This document shows positions 1-7,092 of a stretch of DNA of 11,163 nucleotides, piece by piece. The DNA is taken from assembly GCA_012841465.1 (NCBI GenBank), contig DUUS01000043.1:1-11163 (forward strand). Reading direction: 5' to 3'. This DNA is from Mollicutes bacterium (lineage in GTDB: Bacteria > Bacillota_I > Bacilli_A > RF39 > UBA660). Numbering within the stretch: the stretch's first letter is position 1; the number at the start of each line of letters is the position of its first letter. Made by a program: the position numbers and the translations under genes. Below the pieces are notes generated by a model. That model saw only the letters and a list, made by a program, of their open reading frames with translations, had not been told where the DNA came from and searched no databases.

Positions 1-15
1 AATGCTACCTTTATA

Positions 16-432
16 TTATCTCTTACTAAATTGTGGTGCTTTACGAGCTTTTTTAAGTCCGTATTTTTTACGTTCTTTAACACGAGGATCTCTTGTAGTC
101 ATACCTTCAACTTTTAGAATCTTGCGGTATGAATCATCTCTTGTTTGATCAGTGTTTTTATCATATTCAAGTAAACATCTAGTAATACCTAATCTAATTG
201 CTCCGGCTTGACCGTTATAGCCTCCACCTTTTACTTTTATATCAATATCAAATGTTTTTTCATTTTTAGTAAGTACCAGTGGTTGTTTTAAATCCATAAC
301 TAAAGTTTTAAATGGAATATATTTATCTACATCTTGTCCATTAACAGTGATATTACCAGTTCCTGGAACCATTTTAACTTGAGCAATTGATTTTTTTCTT
401 CTGCCTGTAGCAGTTATTTCATTATTTTTCAT
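16..432 (-). CDS. rpsI: 30S ribosomal protein S9
   Basis: S9 is a small-subunit protein of the 30S head whose C-terminal tail reaches the P-site tRNA. The 138-aa product shows the family signatures: GRRKKSIAQV near residues 10-19, the GGGYNGQAGAIRLGI block at about 69-83 followed by TRCLL, and the invariant basic tail KKARKAPQFSKR at 127-138. Length is slightly above the usual 128-132 because of a few extra N-terminal residues. The ATG at 432 is preceded by AGGAG (439-443) with a 6-nt gap, and this ribosome binding site overlaps the rplM stop codon (442-444), so translation of the two is probably coupled. It is co-transcribed downstream of rplM, the standard bacterial arrangement. The TAA stop at 16-18 leaves too little sequence to see a terminator. 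Confidence 0.98.
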   Translation of the reverse strand: MKNNEITATGRRKKSIAQVKMVPGTGNITVNGQDVDKYIPFKTLVMDLKQPLVLTKNEKTFDIDIKVKGGGYNGQAGAIRLGITRCLLEYDKNTDQTRDDSYRKILKVEGMTTRDPRVKERKKYGLKKARKAPQFSKR

Positions 433-441
433 ATCTATCTC

Positions 442-873
442 CTAATCAATTGTTAATTCAGTTGGTTTTTGAGCTTCATGTTCATGAGTACTTCCTGCAT
501 ATACTTTTAATTTTCTATACATTTGGTCTCCAAGTGCTCCTTTTGGAAGCATTCCTTTAACAGCTCTTTCAACTATCTCAACTGGATTACTTTCTAGTAC
601 TGCTCTTGCAGTACGTTTTTTTAATCCACCAGGGTATCCTGAGTGATCATAATAAATTTTATTATCAAGTTTATTACCAGATAGCTTTACTTTATCAGCA
701 TTGATAATAATTATAAAGTCTCCTCCATCGACGTGGGGAGTAAATGTAGGTTTGTGTTTTCCACGTAGTCTTTTAGCTACCTCAGATGCCATTCTACCTA
801 GTGGTAATCCTTCTGCATCAACCACATACCATTTGCGATCTACATCTTCTTTTCTTTGCATAAATGTTTTCAT
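442..873 (-). CDS. rplM: 50S ribosomal protein L13
   Basis: L13 is an early-assembling large-subunit protein. The 143-aa product has the full family pattern: WYVVDAEGLPLGRMAS (15-30), KPTFTPHVDGGDF (41-53), the HSGYPGGLK segment (77-85) and the C-terminal VKGMLPKGALGDQMYRKL / YAGSTHEHEAQKP block (105-137). The frame stays open upstream to an ATG at 891, but the ATG at 873 is the better start. It gives the typical MKTF N-terminus and a family-like length (E. coli L13 is 142 aa), and it has AAAGGA (883-888) about 9 nt upstream, whereas 891 has only a weak GA-rich stretch. It is the first gene of the rplM-rpsI pair, with 9 nt between stop and next start, and is driven by its own promoter at 958-986. 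Confidence 0.98.
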   Translation of the reverse strand: MKTFMQRKEDVDRKWYVVDAEGLPLGRMASEVAKRLRGKHKPTFTPHVDGGDFIIIINADKVKLSGNKLDNKIYYDHSGYPGGLKKRTARAVLESNPVEIVERAVKGMLPKGALGDQMYRKLKVYAGSTHEHEAQKPTELTID

Positions 874-904
874 ATTGTTTTTTCCTTTCATTTCTCTTTT
901 TTTC

Positions 905-924
905 TAATGTAACTTCCCACATTA
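905..924 (-). promoter_or_regulatory. Hairpin in the rplM 5' leader
   Basis: The predicted leader of about 78 nt contains a 6-bp inverted repeat (TAATGT / ACATTA, 8-nt loop). An overlapping alternative pairing, TGTAA with TTACA, uses some of the same bases. Firmicute L13 leaders are known as autoregulatory RNA elements, and position and size fit that role. I cannot match this sequence to the published consensus, so the role is inferred from location only. Confidence 0.3.
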
Positions 925-957
925 CAAAGAAATCAAGAAATAAATGTACCACTTTAA

Positions 958-986
958 ATTATATGAAATTAAAGCCTTAAAGTCAA
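958..986 (-). promoter_or_regulatory. SigA-type promoter of rplM-rpsI
   Basis: On the minus strand the -35 box is TTGACT (981-986), the spacer is exactly 17 nt and the -10 box is a perfect TATAAT (958-963). The predicted start near 951 gives a leader of about 78 nt, the longest in the window. The -35 lies only 10 nt past the gltX stop and no terminator intervenes, so gltX transcripts probably read into rplM-rpsI as well. Confidence 0.85.
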
Positions 987-995
987 CTAAAATTG

Positions 996-2627
996 TTAGA
1001 TAACTCTTTTTAATCTTTGAATTGTTCTTTCTTTTCCCAAAATATTAATTAAAGTGTAAAGATCAGGCGTCATTGTTTTTGATGTTAGAGCAAGTCTGAT
1101 AATATTACTAACATCAGCTACACTTCCTTTATAGTTATCAGGATTTTCTTTATAATCTTTCATATTAGATGCGTAACCTAATTCATTTGATAATTGTTTT
1201 ACTTTTTCAAACCAAGTTTGTTTATCATCGTTTATATCAAAGTATTTGTCTATGTATAGGTTAATAATTTCCTTATAATTTTCTGTTTCAATAACTATAT
1301 CTAAGTTATCAAAGTACTCATCATACATATAAAATATGTTTTCAAATACATCACTATATCCACCATAATCTTTTCTTGGTTTTTTAGTTTCTCTTTCTAT
1401 ATTTAAAATGCTTTTTGTATAATCGGGATATTTTTTTAAAATATTATAAAATTCTTTATCATAAACTTTTGCCCAAAGACAAGTATTTTCATATACTTCA
1501 TCTTTTGATTGTTTAGAAATATAATTTTTAGATATATTTATTAATTTATCTAAATCAAATAAAGAGCCACTTGCCGACATTTTTTTAAAATCAAAAGTAT
1601 AATCATCAATTGTTTTATCTGGATTATGCAGTAGCCATTCTTCAAAATTAGAGTTTGCGGTTGTCATTAAATAAAGTTTAACAGCTTCTTCTGGTATTCC
1701 TTTTTCATGATAATAAGAAAGGGCTGCCTCAGGGTCTTTTCTTTTAGATAGTTTCCTGATTGAATCATTTTCTTTTTTATTAATCGGAGCCAAATGACAA
1801 AAGTATGGCAGTTTAAAATTAAATAATTTAAAAAGTTGCTCATGGACGGGATATGAACTAAGCCACTCATCTCCTCTTAGTACATGGGTTGTTCTCATTA
1901 AATGATCATCTATTGCATGAGCAAAATGATAAGTAGGTATTCCATCTGATTTTAAAAGAATTACATCTAAATCATTTTCAGGAAATTCAACCTTTCCTTT
2001 AGCAAGATCATTTACGATAATCTTATTATTAAAATCTCCTGGTGATTTTAATCTAATAGTAAACTCTTCGTTGTTTTTAAGTTTTTCTTCTATATCTTCA
2101 TTAGATAAATATCTGCATCTAGCATAAGAACCATAGTAACCAATTCTTGTTTGTTTTTGTTCTTGGTTTCTTCTTATTTCATCAAGTTCTGCTTCTTTGC
2201 AGAAACATGGATAAGCAAGATCATTATCTATTAAATGTTTAGCATAGGTATGATAAATCTCTGTTCTTTCGGTTTGTTTATATGGTCCATATTTTCCTTT
2301 ATCTTCCGACTGAGATACTCTTCCTTCATCAATAGTTATTCCAAAGTTATTTAAATCATTTATGATTCCTTCGATTCCATTTTCAACACTTCTTTTAAGA
2401 TCAGTATCTTCAATTCTTAAAAAGAATACTCCCTTTGTATCATGGGCTAGTTTTTTAGCAATCAGAGCCGTTCTTAAACTTCCCATATGGACAAATCCAG
2501 TTGGTGATGGAGCAAATCTTGTTACTATTGCTCCTTTTTCTAAGTTTCTTTCTGGATAAAGCTCTTCATAAAATTTAATATCCTTTTTTATATTAGGAAA
2601 AAGTAAGTTTCCTAGTGGTTTATTCAT
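996..2627 (-). CDS. gltX: Glutamate--tRNA ligase (GluRS)
   Basis: Class I aminoacyl-tRNA synthetase that charges tRNA-Glu with glutamate in the cytoplasm; in many Firmicutes it also mischarges tRNA-Gln for GatCAB. At 543 aa it is longer than the common 470-490 aa, partly through a 30-residue N-terminal extension (LLFPN...YPERNL) that I recognise from Clostridia/Bacilli-type GluRS. The HIGH-type site is FAPSPTGFVHMGS (38-50) and the KMSKS-type site is KLSKRKD (292-298). A zinc-knuckle-like segment has C141 and C143, then Y168 and C171, but the usual final His is Tyr173. HVLRGDEWLSSYPVH (248-262) is the conserved Rossmann-fold stretch. The C-terminal anticodon-binding part is divergent. The ATG at 2627 has GAGGA (2634-2638) 6 nt upstream. 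It lies downstream of the hsp20 terminator. Confidence 0.96.
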   Translation of the reverse strand: MNKPLGNLLFPNIKKDIKFYEELYPERNLEKGAIVTRFAPSPTGFVHMGSLRTALIAKKLAHDTKGVFFLRIEDTDLKRSVENGIEGIINDLNNFGITIDEGRVSQSEDKGKYGPYKQTERTEIYHTYAKHLIDNDLAYPCFCKEAELDEIRRNQEQKQTRIGYYGSYARCRYLSNEDIEEKLKNNEEFTIRLKSPGDFNNKIIVNDLAKGKVEFPENDLDVILLKSDGIPTYHFAHAIDDHLMRTTHVLRGDEWLSSYPVHEQLFKLFNFKLPYFCHLAPINKKENDSIRKLSKRKDPEAALSYYHEKGIPEEAVKLYLMTTANSNFEEWLLHNPDKTIDDYTFDFKKMSASGSLFDLDKLINISKNYISKQSKDEVYENTCLWAKVYDKEFYNILKKYPDYTKSILNIERETKKPRKDYGGYSDVFENIFYMYDEYFDNLDIVIETENYKEIINLYIDKYFDINDDKQTWFEKVKQLSNELGYASNMKDYKENPDNYKGSVADVSNIIRLALTSKTMTPDLYTLINILGKERTIQRLKRVI

Positions 2628-2651
2628 AGTTATTCCTCATTTCTTATTTAT

Positions 2652-2680
2652 AATATAACATATTTAATAGCAAAGAAAAA
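2652..2680 (-). promoter_or_regulatory. Probable gltX promoter (extended -10)
   Basis: The minus strand carries TGT directly before TATATT (2652-2657), an extended -10 element. The matching -35 position (2675-2680, TTTTTC) is poor and overlaps the T-run of the hsp20 terminator, so the assignment relies on the extended -10. The predicted leader is about 18 nt, in line with the other short leaders here. Confidence 0.4.
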
Positions 2681-2700
2681 GGAGGCAAAATGCCACCTTT
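2674..2700 (-). terminator. Intrinsic terminator of hsp20
   Basis: On the minus strand AAAGGTGGCA pairs with TGCCTCCTTT around a TTT loop, with one T-T mismatch (2678-2700), followed by a T-run (2674-2680). The first two bases of the hairpin are the last two of the hsp20 TAA stop. It separates hsp20 from gltX. Confidence 0.85.
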
Positions 2701-3091
2701 AATTAATTTCGATTGTTTTCTTTGATTCTATTTCTTCTTTTTTCTTTACAGTGATTAATAAAGTACCATTTTCAAACTTAGCATCAATATCATCTTCAGT
2801 AATATCTCCTAGTGAAAATGATCTAGAATAATGACCATAACTTCTTTCTCTACGGATGTAGTTTTTGTCATCTTCTTTTTTCTCTTCGTTTCTTGATGCA
2901 GTAACAGTTAAGTACTTATCTTTTAAATCAATTTTAATATCTTCTTTATTAAACCCTGGTAGGTCTATTTCAATAAAGTAAGTATTATCTTTTTCATAGA
3001 TATCACATTTCATATCTCTTACTCTGTTTGTCGGAAAGAAGAAACTATCAAAATCATCATCAAAGAAAAAACTTCTTGGAATTAAACTCAT
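2699..3091 (-). CDS. Small heat shock protein (Hsp20/alpha-crystallin family)
   Basis: ATP-independent holdase chaperone that binds unfolding proteins in the cytoplasm and forms oligomers. The 130-aa product has a short Phe/Asp-rich N-terminal arm (residues 8-19), then an alpha-crystallin domain at about 27-117. Within it are the IEIDLPGFNKEDIKI stretch (40-54), LTVTASR (61-67), RSFSL (90-94) and FENGTLLITVKKK (106-118). The C-terminal IxI motif used for oligomer docking is I127-E128-I129. ATG at 3091 has AAAGGA (3100-3105) 8 nt upstream. It is monocistronic: its promoter overlaps a CIRCE operator, predicting HrcA repression and heat induction, and it has its own terminator. Family assignment is firm; the exact paralogue name is not determinable. 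Confidence 0.96.
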   Translation of the reverse strand: MSLIPRSFFFDDDFDSFFFPTNRVRDMKCDIYEKDNTYFIEIDLPGFNKEDIKIDLKDKYLTVTASRNEEKKEDDKNYIRRERSYGHYSRSFSLGDITEDDIDAKFENGTLLITVKKKEEIESKKTIEIN

Positions 3092-3114
3092 AATTCACTT
3101 CCTTTCTAACTATA

Positions 3115-3142
3115 ATTATAACAGATATTTAGCACTTGTCAA
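3115..3142 (-). promoter_or_regulatory. Strong SigA-type promoter of hsp20
   Basis: The minus strand has a perfect -35 TTGACA (3137-3142), a 16-nt spacer and a perfect -10 TATAAT (3115-3120) preceded by TGT, giving an extended -10. Such a near-ideal promoter needs a repressor, and the -35 lies inside the CIRCE element. Confidence 0.9.
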
Positions 3143-3155
3143 GTGCAAGTGCTAA
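3129..3155. promoter_or_regulatory. CIRCE operator (HrcA binding site), variant
   Basis: The inverted repeat TTAGCACTT-N9-AAGTGCTAA is perfectly symmetric and differs from the classical CIRCE (TTAGCACTC-N9-GAGTGCTAA) only by a compensated C-to-T and G-to-A change at the ninth position of each arm. It overlaps the hsp20 -35 box, so HrcA binding would occlude RNA polymerase. The spacer holds a further copy of the right arm core, giving CAAGTGC AAGTGC in tandem. Confidence 0.9.
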
Positions 3156-3161
3156 AATGTG

Positions 3162-3199
3162 ACAAAATATATAACCCTTAGTAAGGGCTATATATTAAA
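3162..3199 (-). terminator. Intrinsic terminator of the 475-aa/692-aa operon
   Basis: A 13-bp hairpin (3167-3195: seven AT pairs, one G-U pair and CCCTT/AAGGG around a 3-nt loop) is followed on the minus strand by TTTTG. The TAG stop of the frame ending at 3188 lies inside its ascending arm. It sits directly before the CIRCE element of hsp20 and insulates that promoter. Confidence 0.75.
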
Positions 3200-3505
3200 A
3201 TTAACTAAATCATCAATTGAGTTTTCAAATATATATATAAGAAGTTCTTGGTCTAAAGTTGTTAAGTTTTGCTTTAGTTTAGAGTTAGTTCTAAATAAAA
3301 TATCGGGTCTATTTACAATAACATTGGTAAGATTTTTAACTCCAAATTCTTTTAAGTAATTTAAGTTTTCGGTTACTATATCTTTCATTACAGTAAGTTT
3401 AGTTAAAGTATCAGTATTAAGCACTCCTTTAATATAATTTGTATCTTTAATATTAAATTGATCTAAGTAACTGAGATTCAACTTTATCAACCCCCATTTC
3501 TTCAA
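3188..3505 (-). CDS. 3' continuation of the 692-aa gene in a shifted frame, or a small overlapping gene
   Basis: This frame overlaps the end of the 692-aa gene by 53 nt in the +1 frame. Its only available early start is a TTG at 3505, with no ribosome binding site. An in-frame GTG further in has AAAGGA abutting it with no spacing, and the next ATG also lacks a ribosome binding site. It nonetheless looks coding. It has the same repeat style as the large protein (ENLNYLKEFGVKNL, residues 46-59, then NVIVNRPDILF, 61-71, resembling an mTERF repeat), and its TAG stop falls in the terminator hairpin. Removing one base within the overlap fuses it to the upstream protein, for example ...ESQLL joined to DQFNIKD..., for a product of about 780 aa. 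So it is most likely the displaced C-terminus through mutation, assembly error or programmed +1 shifting. A separate translationally coupled gene is the alternative. Confidence 0.6.
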   Translation of the reverse strand: MKKWGLIKLNLSYLDQFNIKDTNYIKGVLNTDTLTKLTVMKDIVTENLNYLKEFGVKNLTNVIVNRPDILFRTNSKLKQNLTTLDQELLIYIFENSIDDLVNFNI

Positions 3506-5531
3506 CTGATTCTTTGATAAATATATATTCTTGTTCTTCTAAGATAGAGTCATGCATTAATGAATATAGAAGAGCTTTCTTTTCTTCAAAACCATAGTCT
3601 ATTAAAGCTCTAAATACTCTAAATACTTTTTGTCTAGAGATAATTTGAGTTCCATAGATTAGTTCAGTTTTTCTTTTTAATATCGCTAGTGGTGTATCTG
3701 AATAAATAGAAGCTCTTGTTGATTCATCTACGATTCCCATTATTGGATAATCACTTTTAATTATTCCTATTTCTTCTTCAGATATAAGTTCATTACTTTC
3801 TTTAATATGTTTTTTTACTTTTAAAAACTCATCATAACTCATCTTATTATCTGGATGGGCTTTATTTAAACGGTTAAACTCTATCTTTAAAGAGTTCCAT
3901 ACATCAAGACCATTTTTATATGCATAGTAATTTCTTTTAATAATTAAAGTCTTTAAAGTGTTTCCGGCAAACTTTTCATTTCCGTGAATATATTCAGTAA
4001 GCCCGACTTCAATTAGCTGATCTATTTTACTTGCTAAATCCGTAGTATTTAAAACTGTATAGTAAGAATCTTTTTCATTAAAGAAATCTATTAAGTTAAA
4101 ACCATACATTTTTAATACTTCAATATTTTTTCTAAGTAGATTTTTATGTTCTTGGAATGCAAATGGTGGGGATATTGCAAATGAACAATTTTCTACTATT
4201 GTTTTAATATCTGCTTTGTATTTTTTTAAATAATCAATGGTTTCTTTTAAGTTTTCATTATTTGAATAAAGAAAATTAATATTTGTATCAATTATTTTAT
4301 TTATATCAATGTTATATTCTATAAATAACTTAGCATTTTCAACAAAGTTATATGATCCTTCTTCTCCAAAAATAGTAGTTGCATAATTTACTATTCTAAA
4401 TAACTCTCCTCCAGCACTTTTTATATCAAAGCGATTTTCTAAAGTTCTGGTTACAATCTCAATATATTCTTTAGTACTTCTAGTAAGTAGATATACGATT
4501 ACATTAGTATTTTTAGATACTACTTTTGATAATACAATTTTTTGTTTAATTAAATATTCTGCTTGTTTTTCTAAGCGGTTTATATTTTCAAGTTCTAGTT
4601 CTTTTCTTAAATCATCATCAAAATCATCATAGTTAAATCCTAGGGTTGCAAAGATTTCTTTTAATTTTTGAGCATTTTCAGCATCTACTAAAACAGCATT
4701 CTTTTTACTTTCTCCTAGGTTAACAAATTCAAAGAAATTTTCACTTATAGTATGATCTTCTATTTCTTCAATTTCGACAGCATCTGGAGTATAGTCCTCA
4801 ATTATTCTTTCAAGTACCCTTGGTTTTTCTTCTTCTATTACTTCCTGTTCAATAACTTCCTCTTCGATTGATTCTTCGACTTTCTCTTCTTTTTTAGGTT
4901 CTATTCTAGTTAAAGTAATATTTATATTAGGCTCTTTTTTCTTAACTACTCCGGTATACTTTTCTTTTAATTTTCTGGCGTTTGCCGCATTCATAAAAGT
5001 ATAGATTTTATCTAAATTAGATGAAGCATTTTCTGGAGTTATTAAATTAACAATTTTCTCTACAACATCATAATCATCAGCACTATAAAGCTCATCATCT
5101 TCAGTAAGCCTTAATAATCTTCGGTAAGACTCATTATTCTTAGCTCCATTTTCTTCAATATATTTAATGTTAAATTCATTTTTTTGAATATATCTTGAAA
5201 TTATTTCTTTTAGTTTTTCTAGCTTTAATAATTGTTCTTTATCAAGTTCCAGTTTAGAATTTTCTTTCTTAGCTATTTCAGCAAGACCAATAATAAAATT
5301 TATTTCGGTTAGAAATTCATCTCTAGATGAATCTGGCTCTATATTAGCAGTAACTTTCTTTAAAAGAGGTTTTTTTAAATTTAGAATATCTTCGGACATT
5401 TTAAAATTATCTAAAAATATTTTTAGTTCACTATTATCAAATGCTAAGTCCTTAACATTAATTCCATGACTTTCTTTAATGTTAAGTGCTGATAATAATA
5501 TATTAGTTAATATCTGTTTACCAGAGCTCAT
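3453..5531 (-). CDS. Uncharacterised 692-aa helical protein with mTERF-like repeats
   Basis: I do not recognise this protein. It has no signal peptide or membrane segment and should be cytoplasmic. Visible layout: a helical N-terminal region (1-195), a strongly acidic Lys/Glu linker (about 212-260, e.g. EEKVEESIEEEVIEQEVIEE), and a long alpha-helical C-terminal region (265-692). The stretch at about 405-515 contains units of roughly 36-40 residues resembling mTERF/helical-hairpin repeats (NINFLYSNNENLKETIDYLK, 417-436; KNLLRKNIEVLKMYGFNL, 463-480). ATG at 5531 has a full AAAGGAGG (5538-5545) 6 nt upstream that overlaps the stop of the preceding gene, so it is the second gene of an operon. It ends early relative to the terminator, and the displaced frame at 3188-3505 probably completes it. 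An mTERF-like fold would suggest nucleic-acid binding, but that is inference. Confidence 0.85.
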   Translation of the reverse strand: MSSGKQILTNILLSALNIKESHGINVKDLAFDNSELKIFLDNFKMSEDILNLKKPLLKKVTANIEPDSSRDEFLTEINFIIGLAEIAKKENSKLELDKEQLLKLEKLKEIISRYIQKNEFNIKYIEENGAKNNESYRRLLRLTEDDELYSADDYDVVEKIVNLITPENASSNLDKIYTFMNAANARKLKEKYTGVVKKKEPNINITLTRIEPKKEEKVEESIEEEVIEQEVIEEEKPRVLERIIEDYTPDAVEIEEIEDHTISENFFEFVNLGESKKNAVLVDAENAQKLKEIFATLGFNYDDFDDDLRKELELENINRLEKQAEYLIKQKIVLSKVVSKNTNVIVYLLTRSTKEYIEIVTRTLENRFDIKSAGGELFRIVNYATTIFGEEGSYNFVENAKLFIEYNIDINKIIDTNINFLYSNNENLKETIDYLKKYKADIKTIVENCSFAISPPFAFQEHKNLLRKNIEVLKMYGFNLIDFFNEKDSYYTVLNTTDLASKIDQLIEVGLTEYIHGNEKFAGNTLKTLIIKRNYYAYKNGLDVWNSLKIEFNRLNKAHPDNKMSYDEFLKVKKHIKESNELISEEEIGIIKSDYPIMGIVDESTRASIYSDTPLAILKRKTELIYGTQIISRQKVFRVFRALIDYGFEEKKALLYSLMHDSILEEQEYIFIKESVEEMGVDKVESQLLRSI

Positions 5532-5543
5532 AAAATACCTCCT

Positions 5544-6971
5544 TTATTTATTGTTTTTCTTAATTTCTTTTTCGTTATATTTTTTAATGCGAGCTTTTAC
5601 TATTTCATATGTGGAAATATAATCTCTTAATTCTCCTACTTTTTTCTTATAATCAAGTTCATATTCTTTTGGTGATTTTTCATAATTTTTAATTAATTGT
5701 TTAAAGAAAATTAAATTTAAACGAAGAGTCTCGGCTAAGAATGCAGAAGTTAAAATGTTTTTCTCAATTGATTCGTCTTCTAAGGCATATTTATCAAGTA
5801 ATGTAGATAACTCAGTTAGTCTAGTTGTATCATTTTCACTATAATTGTTTAACACATCTATTTCTTCAGCAATGATATCTTCTATTTGTCTAATTAATTT
5901 TTGTTCTTCAGTTTCTTTATCTTTAGAATCTTTTACAACCTTTTCTTCATGTACTTCTTCTTTTGTTTTTTCTACTTTTATTTCTTTTGGTTTTTGTGTT
6001 TCAAGCATTTCTTCTTTTTGTTCTTTTGGTTCTTTACGCCTTGAAATAACTAGAAGTTTTTCACAGTTAATAATTATTTCGTCTCTTTTTTCATCAGATA
6101 ACTTACCACTAGAAATCAGCTTATCAAACTCTTTTAATTCTTTTTCAATCATCAGAGATACAACTGCATTTTGTACTAAGTTATAAGGTTTATCAACCAT
6201 TTTAAAGAAATCATTTATTACGGTTAAAGTATTATCTATATTAATATTAAAGTTTTTAGATAGAAATAATTCTTTTACTTCTTCTAAATCTTCTTTATAT
6301 TCTTCTTTCTTTCTCTCTAAAATAATTCGATATTTGTCTAAAGCTTTTTCATCATCACTACGCGATTTTTTTGGTTCCATTACTAAATTGTAGTTTTGTT
6401 TACCTATTTCTTTTTTTATAGCTGCTTTAGTAGCAGTATCAAGTCCATATTTATTTAAAGAAGCATTAAATTCAAGTACATCAAAAATAGGTTCTTTTAA
6501 CTCTCCTGATTTAAATTTATCTTGAGTCGTTTTATAAGAACTTAAGTTGTTTTCTAAAATTTCAATATGTTCTATTTTTTCATTTTCATCGGTTTTGATA
6601 AAATCTTTAATACTATTAATTAAATTATTTAATTGTTCTTTTGCTTTTTTATATTGGGAAGGTTTATTTTTAGATTTTGAATCACTAGTAACTTTTTGAT
6701 AAAGTTTTATTATATCTTTATTCTTTTTAAAAGATTTTATTTCTTTATCAATATTAGCATGACCTATTTCATTTAAAATGACCTTTAAATCATCTTCACT
6801 AAGTAAGATTATATTATCAATATTTAAATCATTTGGTTTTAAATTATATTTAAAAAGTGTGTTTTCGATTAAAAGAACCATGTTTCGTTTTTTCTTTAAC
6901 TCTGTTATTAATGAAGAGGTTATTGATATTCTTTTACTAATCTCATCAAGCAAAGTTTGAATTGGTCTCAC
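5544..6971 (-). CDS. Uncharacterised 475-aa coiled-coil-like protein
   Basis: Not recognised. The product is about 475 aa, Lys/Glu/Asn-rich, almost entirely predicted helix, with no membrane segment or signal peptide. The first 310 residues are helical with heptad-like stretches (around 205-235, LERKKEEYKEDLEEVKE). A charged low-complexity linker follows (about 312-360, KEPKEQKEEMLETQKPKE), then a final helical domain (360-475). This domain-linker-domain plan parallels the 692-aa protein encoded next. The frame opens at a GTG at 6980, but that codon lies inside GAGGTGAT (6976-6983), an 8-nt perfect match to the extended Shine-Dalgarno sequence. The GTG at 6971, 4 nt beyond it, is the likelier start. 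It is first in the operon, with 12 nt to the next start. A structural or scaffold role is possible but unproven. Confidence 0.85.
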   Translation of the reverse strand: MRPIQTLLDEISKRISITSSLITELKKKRNMVLLIENTLFKYNLKPNDLNIDNIILLSEDDLKVILNEIGHANIDKEIKSFKKNKDIIKLYQKVTSDSKSKNKPSQYKKAKEQLNNLINSIKDFIKTDENEKIEHIEILENNLSSYKTTQDKFKSGELKEPIFDVLEFNASLNKYGLDTATKAAIKKEIGKQNYNLVMEPKKSRSDDEKALDKYRIILERKKEEYKEDLEEVKELFLSKNFNINIDNTLTVINDFFKMVDKPYNLVQNAVVSLMIEKELKEFDKLISSGKLSDEKRDEIIINCEKLLVISRRKEPKEQKEEMLETQKPKEIKVEKTKEEVHEEKVVKDSKDKETEEQKLIRQIEDIIAEEIDVLNNYSENDTTRLTELSTLLDKYALEDESIEKNILTSAFLAETLRLNLIFFKQLIKNYEKSPKEYELDYKKKVGELRDYISTYEIVKARIKKYNEKEIKKNNK

Positions 6972-6996
6972 TAAAATCACCTCTCTACTTTAAATA

Positions 6997-7025
6997 ATAG
7001 TACCATATAATTAGTCAATATACAA
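6997..7025 (-). promoter_or_regulatory. Possible promoter of the 475-aa/692-aa operon
   Basis: On the minus strand TTGTAT (7020-7025), a 17-nt spacer ending in TGG, and TACTAT (6997-7002) form a weak extended -10 promoter about 25 nt from the start. A nearby TTGACT has no well-spaced -10. This is the best candidate in the 170-bp divergent gap but not a strong one. Confidence 0.35.
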
Positions 7026-7092
7026 ATAAAATGTGCTTATACAAAGTCTTTTTAGCAAAGTAAAGAAGGTTTTTTTATGTTTAAAATAAAAA

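Noticed and set aside
874..891. Upstream ATG for rplM at 891
   Set aside because: Adds six residues not typical of L13 and has a weaker ribosome binding site than the ATG at 873.
701..907. Open frame on the plus strand across rplM
   Set aside because: It is antisense to a certain ribosomal protein gene, with no promoter or family features.
5845..6186. Ser/Phe-rich open frame on the plus strand
   Set aside because: It is the antisense of the Lys/Glu-rich linker of the 475-aa gene, with no ribosome binding site; composition is explained by the gene opposite.
6972..6980. GTG at 6980 as start of the 475-aa protein
   Set aside because: It lies inside the 8-nt Shine-Dalgarno match that serves the GTG at 6971, and nothing comparable precedes it.
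7046..7078. T-rich stretch with short TCTTT/AAAGA pairing as a terminator or small RNA
   Set aside because: The stem is only about 5 bp with no GC core, as expected by chance at this base composition.
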